Origin: UBA6814 sp040753075
GTDB taxonomy: Bacteria > Desulfobacterota > Desulfovibrionia > Desulfovibrionales > Desulfovibrionaceae
Reading direction: 5' to 3'
Assembly (NCBI GenBank): GCA_040753075.1
Contig: JBFMHA010000049.1
Coordinates: 1 to 27,331 of the forward strand
Length of the DNA stretch: 27,331 nt
In this document: in pieces, positions 1-7,628 of the stretch
Numbering within the stretch: the first letter of the stretch is position 1
Layout of the letters: each line of letters begins with the position of its first letter
Made by a program: the position numbers and the translations under genes
The notes under the pieces: generated by a model
Database searches by the model: none
What the model saw: only the letters and a program-made list of their open reading frames with translations
Told to the model about the DNA's origin: nothing

Positions 1-154
1 GCCTCATCGCGTCGGAATCCCGTGCGCGCAGGGCCGCGCGGCCGGGGCGGGGCCGTGCTGCGCCATAACGGGGCCCGGGGCCGATGGCCCCGGCGGGTGG
101 GGCGCCGGGGAGGCGAGGAGCCTCCCCGGCCGGGGTCCGAGTCGGCGCCCCCGC
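1..154. other. Non-coding, hairpin-rich region downstream of manC
   Basis: No convincing gene is seen here. The stretch is very GC-rich and holds two perfect inverted repeats: 75-82 with 86-93 (8 bp stem, 3-base loop) and 104-114 with 120-130 (11 bp stem, 5-base loop). They lie just past the manC stop codon on the minus strand, so they could form the 3' end of that transcript. Neither is followed by a T-run on the minus strand, so they are not classical intrinsic terminators. Confidence 0.4.
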
Positions 155-1588
155 CTACTCCTTGGCCCGGCCGTACACGTCGTCGAAGCGGACGATGTCG
201 TCCTCGGCCAGGTAGGGGCCGGACTGGATCTCGATGATCTCCACCGGGACCTTGCCCGGGTTGCCCAGGCGGTGCAGGGAGGTCTTGGGGATGTCCACGG
301 ACTGGTTCTCGGTGAGCAGGGTGGTGGTCTCGCCCACCAGCACCTCGGCGGTGCCGGAGATGACCACCCAGTGCTCGGACCGGTGATGGTGCTTCTGCAG
401 GGAGAGCACCGCGCCGGGGTTCACCACGATGCGCTTGATCTTGTAGTGGGGGCCCTCCTCCAGCACGGTGTAAGAGCCCCAGGGCCGGCGCACGGTGACG
501 TGGGCCTCCACCAGGGGGCTGCCCTCGGCCTTGAGCCGGACCACCACGTCCTTGACCCGCTGCACCTGGGACAGGGGGCAGGCCAGGGTGGCGTCCCGGG
601 TCTGGATCACGATCATGTCCTTGAGGTTCACCGCGGCCAACTTTCCGTGCTGGGACAGGAGCAGCGAGTTCTCGCAGTCCAGGGCCAGCACGTCGCCGCC
701 GGTGACGCAGCCGTGTTCGTCCTTGTGGCCGACCTGGTAGATGGCCTCCCAGGACCCCAGGTCGTCCCAGCCGAAGTCCGCCTTGACCACGGCCCGGCGC
801 CCGGCGTGCTCCATGATGCCGTAGTCCACCGAGATGTCGGGCAGGGTGCGGTAGGTCTCGTTGAGCGGGGCCTCGGCCCGCTTGCGCCACCAGGCGAACA
901 ACTCGGGCTGGTGCTTGGCCACCGCGTCCAGGAAGGAGGCCACCTCGAACACGAACATGCCCGAGTTCCAGAAGAACTCGCCCGAGGCCACGAACTCCTC
1001 GGCCCGGGCCAGGTCGGGCTTCTCGGTGAAGGCCGCCACCTCGTAGCTGTCCCTGCCCAGCTCCTTGCCCTTGCGGATGTAGCCGTACCCGGTCTCGGGC
1101 CGGCTGGGGGTGACCCCGAAGGTCACGAACCAGCCGCGGCGGGCCAGGTCCGCGCCGCGGGCCAGCGCGACCTCCCAGGCTTCGGGCTGGTGGATGAGGT
1201 GGTCCGAGGGGAATACCGCCACCACCGCCTCCGGGTTGCGGGCCAGGGCGCGGTCCATGCCCAGGAGGATGGCGGGCAGGGTGTTGCGCCCGACGGGCTC
1301 GGCCACCACCTGGCCCTCCAGGGCCGGGTCCTGGGCCTTGAGCTGCCCCGTGACCTCGAACTTCTGCTCCTCGTTGGTGACCACCCACAGATCGCCCGGG
1401 CTGAAGATGCGCAGGGCGCGGGCGGCGGTCTGCTGGAGCAGGGTCCGCTCCCCGTTCAGGGCCAGCAGTTGCTTGGGCAGCAGGGTGCGGGAATAGGGCC
1501 ACAGCCGGGTGCCCGACCCGCCGGCCAGGATGACGGCCTGCAGGCCGGGAATGGCGGCGGGGGCGTATTTCTCTTTGCTCTTGGGCAT
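155..1588 (-). CDS. manC: Bifunctional mannose-1-phosphate guanylyltransferase / mannose-6-phosphate isomerase
   Basis: The 477-residue cytoplasmic enzyme makes GDP-mannose from mannose-1-phosphate and GTP; in the type II bifunctional family the C-terminal cupin isomerises fructose-6-phosphate to mannose-6-phosphate. The nucleotidyltransferase signature GGSGTRLWPYSR is at residues 23-34 and an FTEKP motif follows in the central part. The C-terminal quarter holds the cupin with RPWGSY and the metal-site-like QKHHHRSEHW. Length is normal for the AlgA/ManC family. The ATG at 1588 has a GAGGAG ribosome site about six bases upstream. It follows rfbC by 22 bases on the same strand, so the two probably form one transcript for surface polysaccharide or lipopolysaccharide precursors. 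The name algA would also fit; manC is used because no alginate genes are present. Confidence 0.93.
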   Translation of the reverse strand: MPKSKEKYAPAAIPGLQAVILAGGSGTRLWPYSRTLLPKQLLALNGERTLLQQTAARALRIFSPGDLWVVTNEEQKFEVTGQLKAQDPALEGQVVAEPVGRNTLPAILLGMDRALARNPEAVVAVFPSDHLIHQPEAWEVALARGADLARRGWFVTFGVTPSRPETGYGYIRKGKELGRDSYEVAAFTEKPDLARAEEFVASGEFFWNSGMFVFEVASFLDAVAKHQPELFAWWRKRAEAPLNETYRTLPDISVDYGIMEHAGRRAVVKADFGWDDLGSWEAIYQVGHKDEHGCVTGGDVLALDCENSLLLSQHGKLAAVNLKDMIVIQTRDATLACPLSQVQRVKDVVVRLKAEGSPLVEAHVTVRRPWGSYTVLEEGPHYKIKRIVVNPGAVLSLQKHHHRSEHWVVISGTAEVLVGETTTLLTENQSVDIPKTSLHRLGNPGKVPVEIIEIQSGPYLAEDDIVRFDDVYGRAKE

Positions 1589-1610
1589 GGCGCTCCTCGC
1601 AGTGGGCGGC

Positions 1611-2192
1611 TTAGCGGCCCGGCGGCGCGAAGGTGAAGGGGGAGGCGAAGCCGGCCAGGCCGGGCAGGTTGCGGTCCTTGTCCGAGAGGATCGGCGCGGC
1701 GATGCCGTGCTCGGCCAGGGGCCAGGCCACGGCCAGGTCCGGGTCGTCCCAGGCCAGGCCGGCGTCCAGGTCCGGGGCGTAGGGGGAGTCGACCTTGTAG
1801 AGGAACTCGGTGTCCGGCGCGAGGGTCAGGTAGCCGTGGGCGAAGCCCCGCGGGATGAGCATCTGCCGGAAGTTGTCGGCTGACAGTATGGCCCCGTACC
1901 ATTTGCCGAAGCCTGGGGAGCCTGTTCTCAGGTCGACCGCAACGTCGAAGACCGCCCCCCGGGTGACGCGCACCAGCTTGGCCTGGGCCGCCGGAGGGCG
2001 CTGGAAGTGCAGGCCGCGCAACACCCCGGCGGGAGCGGAGCGGGCGTGGTTGTCCTGCACGAAGTCGTAGTCCAGGCCCAGGGCCGCGAAGGCCGTGCGG
2101 CTCCAGGTCTCCAGGAAGAACCCCCGGCTGTCGCCGAACACCTTGGGCTCGATGAGGAGCAGGCCGGGCAGGCCGGTTTCGATGATCCGCAT
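1611..2192 (-). CDS. rfbC: dTDP-4-dehydrorhamnose 3,5-epimerase
   Basis: The 193-residue RmlC-family cupin epimerises dTDP-4-keto-6-deoxyglucose at C3 and C5 in dTDP-L-rhamnose synthesis. Family marks visible are the N-terminal IEPKVFGDSRGFFLE, the catalytic-histidine segment LRGLHFQ (His62), the VFDVAVDLR strand, and RGFAHGY. The ATG at 2192 is chosen because it gives the family's usual N-terminus and has GGGAG about eight bases upstream; an in-frame ATG at 2312 would add 40 residues that do not resemble RmlC. It is the first gene of a leftward pair with manC. The other rhamnose genes (rfbA, rfbB, rfbD) are not in the window, so the pathway must be completed elsewhere. Confidence 0.92.
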   Translation of the reverse strand: MRIIETGLPGLLLIEPKVFGDSRGFFLETWSRTAFAALGLDYDFVQDNHARSAPAGVLRGLHFQRPPAAQAKLVRVTRGAVFDVAVDLRTGSPGFGKWYGAILSADNFRQMLIPRGFAHGYLTLAPDTEFLYKVDSPYAPDLDAGLAWDDPDLAVAWPLAEHGIAAPILSDKDRNLPGLAGFASPFTFAPPGR

Positions 2193-2321
2193 GGGTGATG
2201 GCTCCCTTGGCCGCACGGGCGGCAGGGCATCCTTACCGGAACTCGCGGCGCAGTACAACCGCGCAGGCCTCCGGGTGTCCGTGCAGGCCTTCGGGACAGT
2301 CTGAATTTTCACGAAGAACCC

Positions 2322-2351
2322 TTGACAGTATTCGGCTCTCTTGCCTAGAAG
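2322..2351 (+). promoter_or_regulatory. Candidate sigma70 promoter of the qrc operon
   Basis: A perfect -35 box TTGACA (2322-2327) is followed after 18 bases by TAGAAG (2346-2351), which matches four of six -10 positions. Transcription from here would give a leader of roughly 170 bases before qrcA. The perfect -35 in a GC-rich context is the main support; the -10 is imperfect. Confidence 0.5.
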
Positions 2352-2446
2352 GACTGGTCCTCACGGGAAATTTTTAACAAGGGAGTCGCCCCGGCCGGGG
2401 GGCGGGGTAGTCGCAGGCGCGGCGCACCGGGAATGCTGTACCCGGG

Positions 2447-2474
2447 GCCCGCGTTTTCGGTGCGAACCGCGGGC
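2447..2474 (+). other. Leader hairpin upstream of qrcA
   Basis: GCCCGCG (2447-2453) pairs with CGCGGGC (2468-2474). Inside, TTCG and CGAA pair around a GTG loop after a short mismatch, giving a two-part stem. No T-run follows, so it is not an intrinsic terminator. If the 2322-2351 promoter is used it lies in the mRNA leader, where it could stabilise the transcript or take part in regulation; that is inference. Confidence 0.4.
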
Positions 2475-2480
2475 GGGGAT

Positions 2481-2495
2481 GCCGGATCATCCGGC
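2481..2495 (+). promoter_or_regulatory. Near-palindrome upstream of qrcA
   Basis: GCCGGAT and ATCCGGC form a perfect 7+1+7 inverted repeat centred at 2488, about 33 bases before the qrcA start. It could be a protein-binding operator or a short RNA hairpin (six base pairs with a TCA loop). It does not match the Rex or sigma54 consensus as I know them. Confidence 0.3.
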
Positions 2496-2528
2496 TGAAA
2501 CAAATCTTCCATAAGGATGGCGAGGATT

Positions 2529-3104
2529 ATGGCGAACAAATCTTCTGCGAGCAGCGGCGGAGCATTGCCCTTCTTTTTAGGGTTCATAGCAATGCTCTTC
2601 GTGGGGTGGTGGGTGTTCCCGCAGGCGCTTTTCAGCGCCATGGAGCAACCCCTCCGGTTCAGCCACAAGGTCCACGCCGAGGACCAGGGCATGGCCTGCG
2701 AAGACTGTCACTTCTTCAACGAAGACGGCTCCTTCAGCGGGATTCCGACCACCGCGCAGTGCGCCGAGTGCCACTCCGACGTGCTGGGTTCGGATCCGGA
2801 CGAGAAGATATTCGTGGAGGAGTACGTCGCCAAGGAGAAGGAGGTGGACTGGCTCGTCTACCAGGACCAGCCCGACAACGTGTTCTTCTCCCACGCCGCG
2901 CACAAGAAGCAGGAATGCACTGCGTGCCACCCCGACATGGCCAAGAACGACACCCCGCCTGTTCTCTACAAGAACAAGCTCACCGGGTACACCCAGCTTG
3001 ACCACAAGATGCTCAACGATACCGGAACCATGAAGATGTACAGGTGCGAACGCTGCCACGCCGAGAACGGCCAGAGCAACGCCTGCTACGTCTGTCATCG
3101 TTAA
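2529..3104 (+). CDS. qrcA: Qrc menaquinone reductase, multihaem cytochrome c subunit QrcA
   Basis: The 191-residue periplasmic cytochrome is held by one N-terminal membrane helix (about residues 12-33, LPFFLGFIAMLFVGWW). In the characterised Qrc complex this subunit takes electrons from type I cytochrome c3 and passes them on toward menaquinone. Five CxxCH haem-binding motifs are visible at residues 57-61, 78-82, 130-134, 173-177 and 186-190, with extra histidines (FSHKVH, FSHAAH, LDHK) as likely axial ligands. An alternative ATG at 2517 would add four residues, but its AAGG is too close; the ATG at 2529 sits 11 bases from AAGGA, so the start is not certain. It is the first gene of qrcABCD. 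I recall six haems being reported for the Desulfovibrio vulgaris subunit; only ten cysteines, all in these five motifs, are present here. Confidence 0.9.
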   Translation: MANKSSASSGGALPFFLGFIAMLFVGWWVFPQALFSAMEQPLRFSHKVHAEDQGMACEDCHFFNEDGSFSGIPTTAQCAECHSDVLGSDPDEKIFVEEYVAKEKEVDWLVYQDQPDNVFFSHAAHKKQECTACHPDMAKNDTPPVLYKNKLTGYTQLDHKMLNDTGTMKMYRCERCHAENGQSNACYVCHR

Positions 3105-3119
3105 AGAGAGGTGGCGTAC

Positions 3120-5168
3120 ATGGGACTCGACAGAAGAGCCTTCCTGACGTTCCTGGCGGGCGGAGTCGTGGGCCTGGGCCTGACTCCCATCCCCTATAAA
3201 ATCACCGACGACATCTCCATCTGGACCCAGAACTGGAGCTGGACCCCCACGGTGCCCAAGCGCAGCGCGTTCTTCACCCAGGTGGCCAGCAAGATGGATC
3301 CGGGAGGGGCGGGCATCCGGGTGGTCGCCTACGACGGCCGGCCCTGCCAGGTGGTGGGCAACCCCGACCATCCCCTGAGCCGCGGCGGCCTCTCCGCCAT
3401 CGCCGCCAACGAGGTCCAGGCCCTGCATGATCCCAACCGGGTCAAGACTCCCATGGTGCGGCGAGGCGAGAAGCTGGAGCCCTGCACCTGGTCCGAGGCC
3501 ATGTCCGTCCTGAAGGACAAGGCCGCCTCGGCCAAGGACAGCCTGGCCGTGGTCAGCGGCGACGAGACCGGAACCGCCAGCGAGGTCCTGGCCGCCTTTG
3601 CGTCCAAGGCCGGCGGCAAGTTCTTCATGGCTCCCGGCGAGGCCGCCAGCGCGGCCAAGGCCATGCAGATGATGGGCGCCTCGGGCCGTCTGGGCTACGA
3701 CCTGGAGAACAGCGACTACGTGCTCATCCTGGGCGCCGAGGCCCTGGAGTCCTGGGGCACCTCGGTGCGCAACGCCAGGGCCTTCGCCGCTGCGCATCCC
3801 ACCGGCGGCCGCCCCCGCGCCAAGTACGTCTACGCCGGTCCGGTGCTCGGCCCCACGGCCACGGTCTGCGACGCCTACGTCCAGGCCCGGCCCGGCAGCG
3901 CCGGCGTCCTGGCCATGGGCCTGGCCCGCTGCCTGGTCGAGGCCGGCGCCAAGGCGCCCGCCCGCGACTTCGCCGAGTTCTCCCGCATCGCCGCGGCCGA
4001 GTTCTCCCCGGCCCGGGTGGAGTCCGAGACCGGAGTGTCCGAGCGCGCCCTGCGCCAGATCGCCCGCGAACTGGCCGCCGCCCGTCGGCCCCTGGTCATC
4101 ACCGGCTCCGAGTTCAACGCCGGCGCCGGGGCCAAGACCGTGGCCGCCGGTCTGGCCGTGAACCTGCTCCTGGGCAACTTCAACCGGCCGGGCGGCGCCC
4201 GGGCCATTGCCGAGGCCCCCACGGTGGTCCCCGGCGCGCCCGCGAGCCAGACCATGTTCGGCGCGGATCTGGTGGCCTACCTCTCCTCGGTGGCCGAGGG
4301 CCGCGAGACTCCGGCCCTGCTCATGATCTACAACGCCAACCCGGCCTACGCCCTGCCGCGCACCGCGGCGATGGCCTCGGCCGTGAAAAAGGCCGGCTTC
4401 ACCGTGGCCATGTCCACCTTCATGGACGAGACCGCGGCCATGGCCGACCTGGTGCTGCCCGCCGCCGCCACCCTGGAGCGGTACGACGACGTGTACACCC
4501 CCTACGGCGCGGGCGAGGCGATCTACAGCCTGAACGCTCCGGTGGTGAAGAAGCCGGCCTACGACTGCCGCCACGCCGGCGACGTGGTCCTGGCCCTGGC
4601 CGATTCCCTGGGCCTGGGCCTGGGCTTCGCCAGCATGCGCGAGGTGGTGGAGGCCAAGGCGCAGGCCCTGGGCGCCAACCTTGCCGCCCTGCGCAAGGGC
4701 GCGGCCTGGACCGCCTCGGCCTGTGCGCCCCAGTCCGGCCTCTCCCTGGTCCCGGCCGCCGCGGACCACGTGAGCGCCGGCAAGGAGGGCTTCCGTCTGG
4801 CCCTGGCCCCGCAGGCCCGTCTGGCCCTGGGGTCGGCCACCGTGGCCCCGCTCCTGGGCATGAACGCGGTGAGCTCCGCCGAACTGGCCAAGGGCGCCTC
4901 GGTGGTCCAGGTGAACGCCCGCACCGCCGCCGCCTGCGGCCTGCGCCAGAACGCCGACGTGCGCCTGGCCGGCCCCGAGGGCGAGATGTCGGCCCGGGTG
5001 CTCATCTCCGAGAAGGTCATGACCGGCGTGGTGGCCGCCCCCCTGGGCCTGGGCCGCAACGCCTTCGGCCAGCCCGCCGGCGGCAATGCCCACACGCTGC
5101 TGTCCGTGGCTGATGAACCCGATTCGGGCCTGTCCGTCTGGACCGGTTCCCGGGTGAACGTCGCCTAA
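3120..5168 (+). CDS. qrcB: Qrc menaquinone reductase, molybdopterin-oxidoreductase-like subunit QrcB
   Basis: The 682-residue protein belongs to the molybdopterin oxidoreductase fold but, like other QrcB and ActB proteins, appears to have lost its cofactor chemistry: no N-terminal CxxCxxxC cluster motif can be seen. The N-terminus LDRRAFLTFLAGG is a Tat-type signal or signal anchor, which places the subunit in the periplasm. The core contains family-like segments such as GNPDHPLSRGG near the start and YNANPAYALPRT with MDETAAMADLVLPAA in the middle. The ATG at 3120 is preferred because GAGAGG lies eight bases upstream; a GTG at 3111 would overlap that site. It follows qrcA by 15 bases. Its role is structural and electron-relaying within the complex rather than molybdenum catalysis; that is family knowledge. 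Confidence 0.92.
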   Translation: MGLDRRAFLTFLAGGVVGLGLTPIPYKITDDISIWTQNWSWTPTVPKRSAFFTQVASKMDPGGAGIRVVAYDGRPCQVVGNPDHPLSRGGLSAIAANEVQALHDPNRVKTPMVRRGEKLEPCTWSEAMSVLKDKAASAKDSLAVVSGDETGTASEVLAAFASKAGGKFFMAPGEAASAAKAMQMMGASGRLGYDLENSDYVLILGAEALESWGTSVRNARAFAAAHPTGGRPRAKYVYAGPVLGPTATVCDAYVQARPGSAGVLAMGLARCLVEAGAKAPARDFAEFSRIAAAEFSPARVESETGVSERALRQIARELAAARRPLVITGSEFNAGAGAKTVAAGLAVNLLLGNFNRPGGARAIAEAPTVVPGAPASQTMFGADLVAYLSSVAEGRETPALLMIYNANPAYALPRTAAMASAVKKAGFTVAMSTFMDETAAMADLVLPAAATLERYDDVYTPYGAGEAIYSLNAPVVKKPAYDCRHAGDVVLALADSLGLGLGFASMREVVEAKAQALGANLAALRKGAAWTASACAPQSGLSLVPAAADHVSAGKEGFRLALAPQARLALGSATVAPLLGMNAVSSAELAKGASVVQVNARTAAACGLRQNADVRLAGPEGEMSARVLISEKVMTGVVAAPLGLGRNAFGQPAGGNAHTLLSVADEPDSGLSVWTGSRVNVA

Positions 5169-5188
5169 GCGAAGAGAGGGAACCATAC

Positions 5189-6109
5189 ATGGCAACTGCA
5201 GTTGATTTCCGCATCAGATGGGGCATGGTCATCGACATTGACAAATGCACCGGCTGCGGCGTTTGCATCTCGGCCTGCCAGAAGGAGAACAACATCCCGC
5301 CCGGACAGGACCCCACCGACCGGATGCGCGCCCTGAACTGGATGTTCGTCTACGATCTGTCCAAGGCCCCGGGCGGCCAGCCCGAGGCCGCCTTCCTGGC
5401 TCGGCCCTGCATGCAGTGCGGCAAGCCCTCCTGCGTGTCGGTGTGCCCGGTCATCGCCACGGACAAGAACGAGGAGGGCGGCATCGTGAGCCAGGTGTAC
5501 CCGCGCTGCTTCGGCTGCCGGTACTGCATGGCCTCCTGCCCCTACCACGCCCGGGTGTTCGGCTGGTACGACCCCGAGTGGACCCCGGAGGCCAAGCAGC
5601 TCATCACCCCGCATACCTCCTGCCGTCCCCGCGGCGTGGTGGAGAAGTGCTCCTTCTGCCACCACCGCTTCATGTACGCCAAGGACAAGGCCCGGGTGGC
5701 GGGCGAGGACCCCAACCACCTGGCCGAGGACGCCTACATCCCGGCCTGCGTGGAGGCCTGCCCCACCGGCGCCCTGCACTTCGGCGACCTGAACAACAAG
5801 GACCACAAGGTCTACGCCCTGAAGCACGACCCCAACGCCTTCCGCCTGCTGGAGCGCCTGGGCACCGATCCCCAGGTCTACTACGTCAGCAAGCGGGAGT
5901 GGGTGCGCCGCCTGGGTGACAACTACCTGGACGGCGAGGCCCTGAACGCCCCCACCCACCGCTACGGCGTGGTGGGCCATGGCGGGGGCCACGGGGCTGC
6001 CGGTGCGGCGGCCGGAGCGGCGCACGGCGCTCCCGCCGGCCATGCCGAGCCGGCCCAGGCCGAGCCTGCGGCGTCCGAAGGCGGCCAGACCGGCCAAGCC
6101 AAAGAGTAA
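5189..6109 (+). CDS. qrcC: Qrc menaquinone reductase, iron-sulfur subunit QrcC
   Basis: The 306-residue ferredoxin-like protein carries electrons between the cytochrome and the membrane subunit. Four cysteine groups are visible: CTGCGVCISAC at residues 20-30, CMQCGKPSCVSVC, CFGCRYCMASCP, and a split CSFC...CVEACPTG group. This fits the four-cluster layout of DmsB/NrfC-type proteins. No signal peptide is seen, so export probably occurs together with Tat-bearing QrcB. The ATG at 5189 has AGAGAGGG about eight bases upstream and lies 20 bases after qrcB. The last 45 or so residues (from about 260) form a Gly/Ala/His/Pro-rich low-complexity tail that does not look like part of the cluster-binding core. 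Confidence 0.93.
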   Translation: MATAVDFRIRWGMVIDIDKCTGCGVCISACQKENNIPPGQDPTDRMRALNWMFVYDLSKAPGGQPEAAFLARPCMQCGKPSCVSVCPVIATDKNEEGGIVSQVYPRCFGCRYCMASCPYHARVFGWYDPEWTPEAKQLITPHTSCRPRGVVEKCSFCHHRFMYAKDKARVAGEDPNHLAEDAYIPACVEACPTGALHFGDLNNKDHKVYALKHDPNAFRLLERLGTDPQVYYVSKREWVRRLGDNYLDGEALNAPTHRYGVVGHGGGHGAAGAAAGAAHGAPAGHAEPAQAEPAASEGGQTGQAKE

Positions 6110-6124
6110 GCGAGGAGGCACCCC

Positions 6125-7426
6125 ATGGATAAGGCTCTCTTCCCGGAAGGAACCGAGCGCTGCTCGTTCGGCAAGTTCATGGCCTGGCTGGCCTTCATCA
6201 GCATCGGCCTGGCCTTCGGCCTGTACGCGGGCTACCGCGTGCTCATCACCGACGCCCTGGGCGTCACCGCGTTGGACAACTACTTCGGCTTCGGCCTGTG
6301 GATCACCTTCGACCTGGCGGTCATCGCCCTGGGCGCGGGCGCGTTCTTCACCGGCCTGCTCAAGTACATCCTGGACATCAAGGAGCTGGAGAAGATCGTG
6401 AACCTCACGGTCATCGTGGGCTTCATCTGCTACTCCGGCGCCATGCTCATCCTGGCCCTGGACGTGGGCCAGCCGCTGCGCTCCTGGTTCGGCTTCTGGC
6501 ACTCCAACGTGCACTCCATGCTCACCGAAGTGATGTGGTGCATCACCTGCTACCTCATGGTGCTGTGCATCGAGTTCCTGCCCATCATCCTTGAGCAGAA
6601 GCAGCTGAACCGGATTCGCTTCATTCACTACTTCGCGCACAACCTGCACGTGGTCATGCCGCTCATCGCCGGCCTGGGCGCGTTCCTGTCCACCTTCCAC
6701 CAGGGCTCCCTGGGCGGCATGTACGGCGTGCTCTTCGGACGTCCCTACGTGCTGCGCGACGGCTTCTTCATCTGGCCCTGGACGTTCTTCCTGTTCGTGC
6801 TCTCGGCCGTGGGCTCGGGCCCGGCCTTCTCGGTGCTGGTGGTCAAGCTCATGGAGCTCCTCACCGGCAAGAAGCTGGTGGACTGGTCGGTCAAGTCCCT
6901 CATGGGCAAGATCGCCGGGACCATGCTGGCCATCTACACCTTCTTCAAGATCGTCGATACCTACGCCTGGGCCATGGACATCCTGCCCCGGACCGGCCTG
7001 ACCTTCGACGAGCTGTTCTACCAGACCATCTACGGCAAGTGGCTGCTGTGGACCGAGATCGGCGTGTGCGGCGTGATTCCGGTGTTCATCTTCCTGATCC
7101 CCAAGCTGCGCAACACCCCTTCCCTGTTCTACGTGGCGGCCATCCTCGACTGCACGGGCATCGTGATCAACCGCTACGTGCAGACCGTGCAGGGCCTGGC
7201 CGCGCCGGTGATGCCCTTCGACCCCTGGTTCACCTACACGCCCAACTGGGCCGAGTGGGGTCCGAGCATCGGAGTCATCGCCTACGGCTTCCTGATCCTC
7301 TCCCTGGCCTACCGGTACCTGCCGGTGTTCCCCCAGGAGGTCGCCCTGAACCCCACCAAGGCCGCGCCTCCGGCCGGTCCCGTGACCGCTCCCGTGCAGC
7401 CCGAGCCGGCTCCGGACGCGGCGTAG
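6125..7426 (+). CDS. qrcD: Qrc menaquinone reductase, NrfD-like membrane subunit QrcD
   Basis: The 433-residue, very hydrophobic protein of the NrfD/PsrC family anchors the complex and holds the menaquinone site facing the periplasm. About ten membrane helices can be picked out, starting with FMAWLAFISIGLAFGLYAGY and ending with IGVIAYGFLILSLAYRYLPVF. Charged and polar residues lie between helices, as expected for a quinone and proton pathway, and the HSNVHSMLTEVMW segment is typical of the family. The tail after the last helix is Pro/Ala-rich. The ATG at 6125 has GAGGAG about six bases upstream, 15 bases after qrcC. A strong terminator follows, so qrcABCD is a self-contained operon. Confidence 0.93.
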   Translation: MDKALFPEGTERCSFGKFMAWLAFISIGLAFGLYAGYRVLITDALGVTALDNYFGFGLWITFDLAVIALGAGAFFTGLLKYILDIKELEKIVNLTVIVGFICYSGAMLILALDVGQPLRSWFGFWHSNVHSMLTEVMWCITCYLMVLCIEFLPIILEQKQLNRIRFIHYFAHNLHVVMPLIAGLGAFLSTFHQGSLGGMYGVLFGRPYVLRDGFFIWPWTFFLFVLSAVGSGPAFSVLVVKLMELLTGKKLVDWSVKSLMGKIAGTMLAIYTFFKIVDTYAWAMDILPRTGLTFDELFYQTIYGKWLLWTEIGVCGVIPVFIFLIPKLRNTPSLFYVAAILDCTGIVINRYVQTVQGLAAPVMPFDPWFTYTPNWAEWGPSIGVIAYGFLILSLAYRYLPVFPQEVALNPTKAAPPAGPVTAPVQPEPAPDAA

Positions 7427-7451
7427 GCCCCGTCCTCTTCCGCCTCCTCGC

Positions 7452-7484
7452 AGCCCCCGGCCGTCCGCGGCCGGGGGCTTTTTT
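7452..7484 (+). terminator. Intrinsic terminator of the qrc operon
   Basis: A perfect 12 bp stem (7452-7463 with 7468-7479) closes a TCCG loop and runs into six T residues (7479-7484). It starts 25 bases after the qrcD stop codon. Confidence 0.92.
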
Positions 7485-7519
7485 GCTCGTTTCAGGAGGG
7501 CTGGAAGAAAAATGGGGGA

Positions 7520-7548
7520 GTGACTTTCGCGCTGGAGCGGGATATGGT
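7520..7548 (+). promoter_or_regulatory. Possible sigma70 promoter for the minor-pilin genes
   Basis: GTGACT (7520-7525) and TATGGT (7543-7548) are spaced by 17 bases and each match four of six consensus positions. The site lies between the qrc terminator and the first prepilin gene, where a promoter is required, but the boxes are weak. Confidence 0.3.
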
Positions 7549-7628
7549 ATGTTGGGATAAAACCAGGTCGGTCCGACAGTTGGGCCGAAGTCAGCCAAGC
7601 CTTGGATGGCAATGGAGAAGGGACGAGG

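Larger units (their letters stand above)
2193..2528. other. Divergent control region between rfbC and qrcA
   Basis: This 336-base gap separates the leftward rfbC-manC pair from the rightward qrc operon. It holds a sigma70-like promoter for qrc (2322-2351), a two-part hairpin (2447-2474) and a near-palindrome (2481-2495), all upstream of the qrcA start. I could not identify a convincing promoter for rfbC on the minus strand. No open frame here looks like a gene. Confidence 0.5.

Noticed and set aside
3111..3119. GTG at 3111 as start of qrcB
   Set aside because: It would place the ribosome site on top of the start codon; the ATG at 3120 has GAGAGG at eight bases.
2577..5195. 872-codon open frame on the minus strand opposite qrcA and qrcB
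   Set aside because: It is a by-product of GC-rich codon bias; the translation is Gly/His/Ala-rich low complexity with no recognisable domain, and the plus-strand genes are certain.
7485..7628. A second GEMM riboswitch upstream of the first minor pilin
   Set aside because: No GNRA-capped stem followed by AAAGCC and the second arm could be found; only short GC-rich repeats are present.
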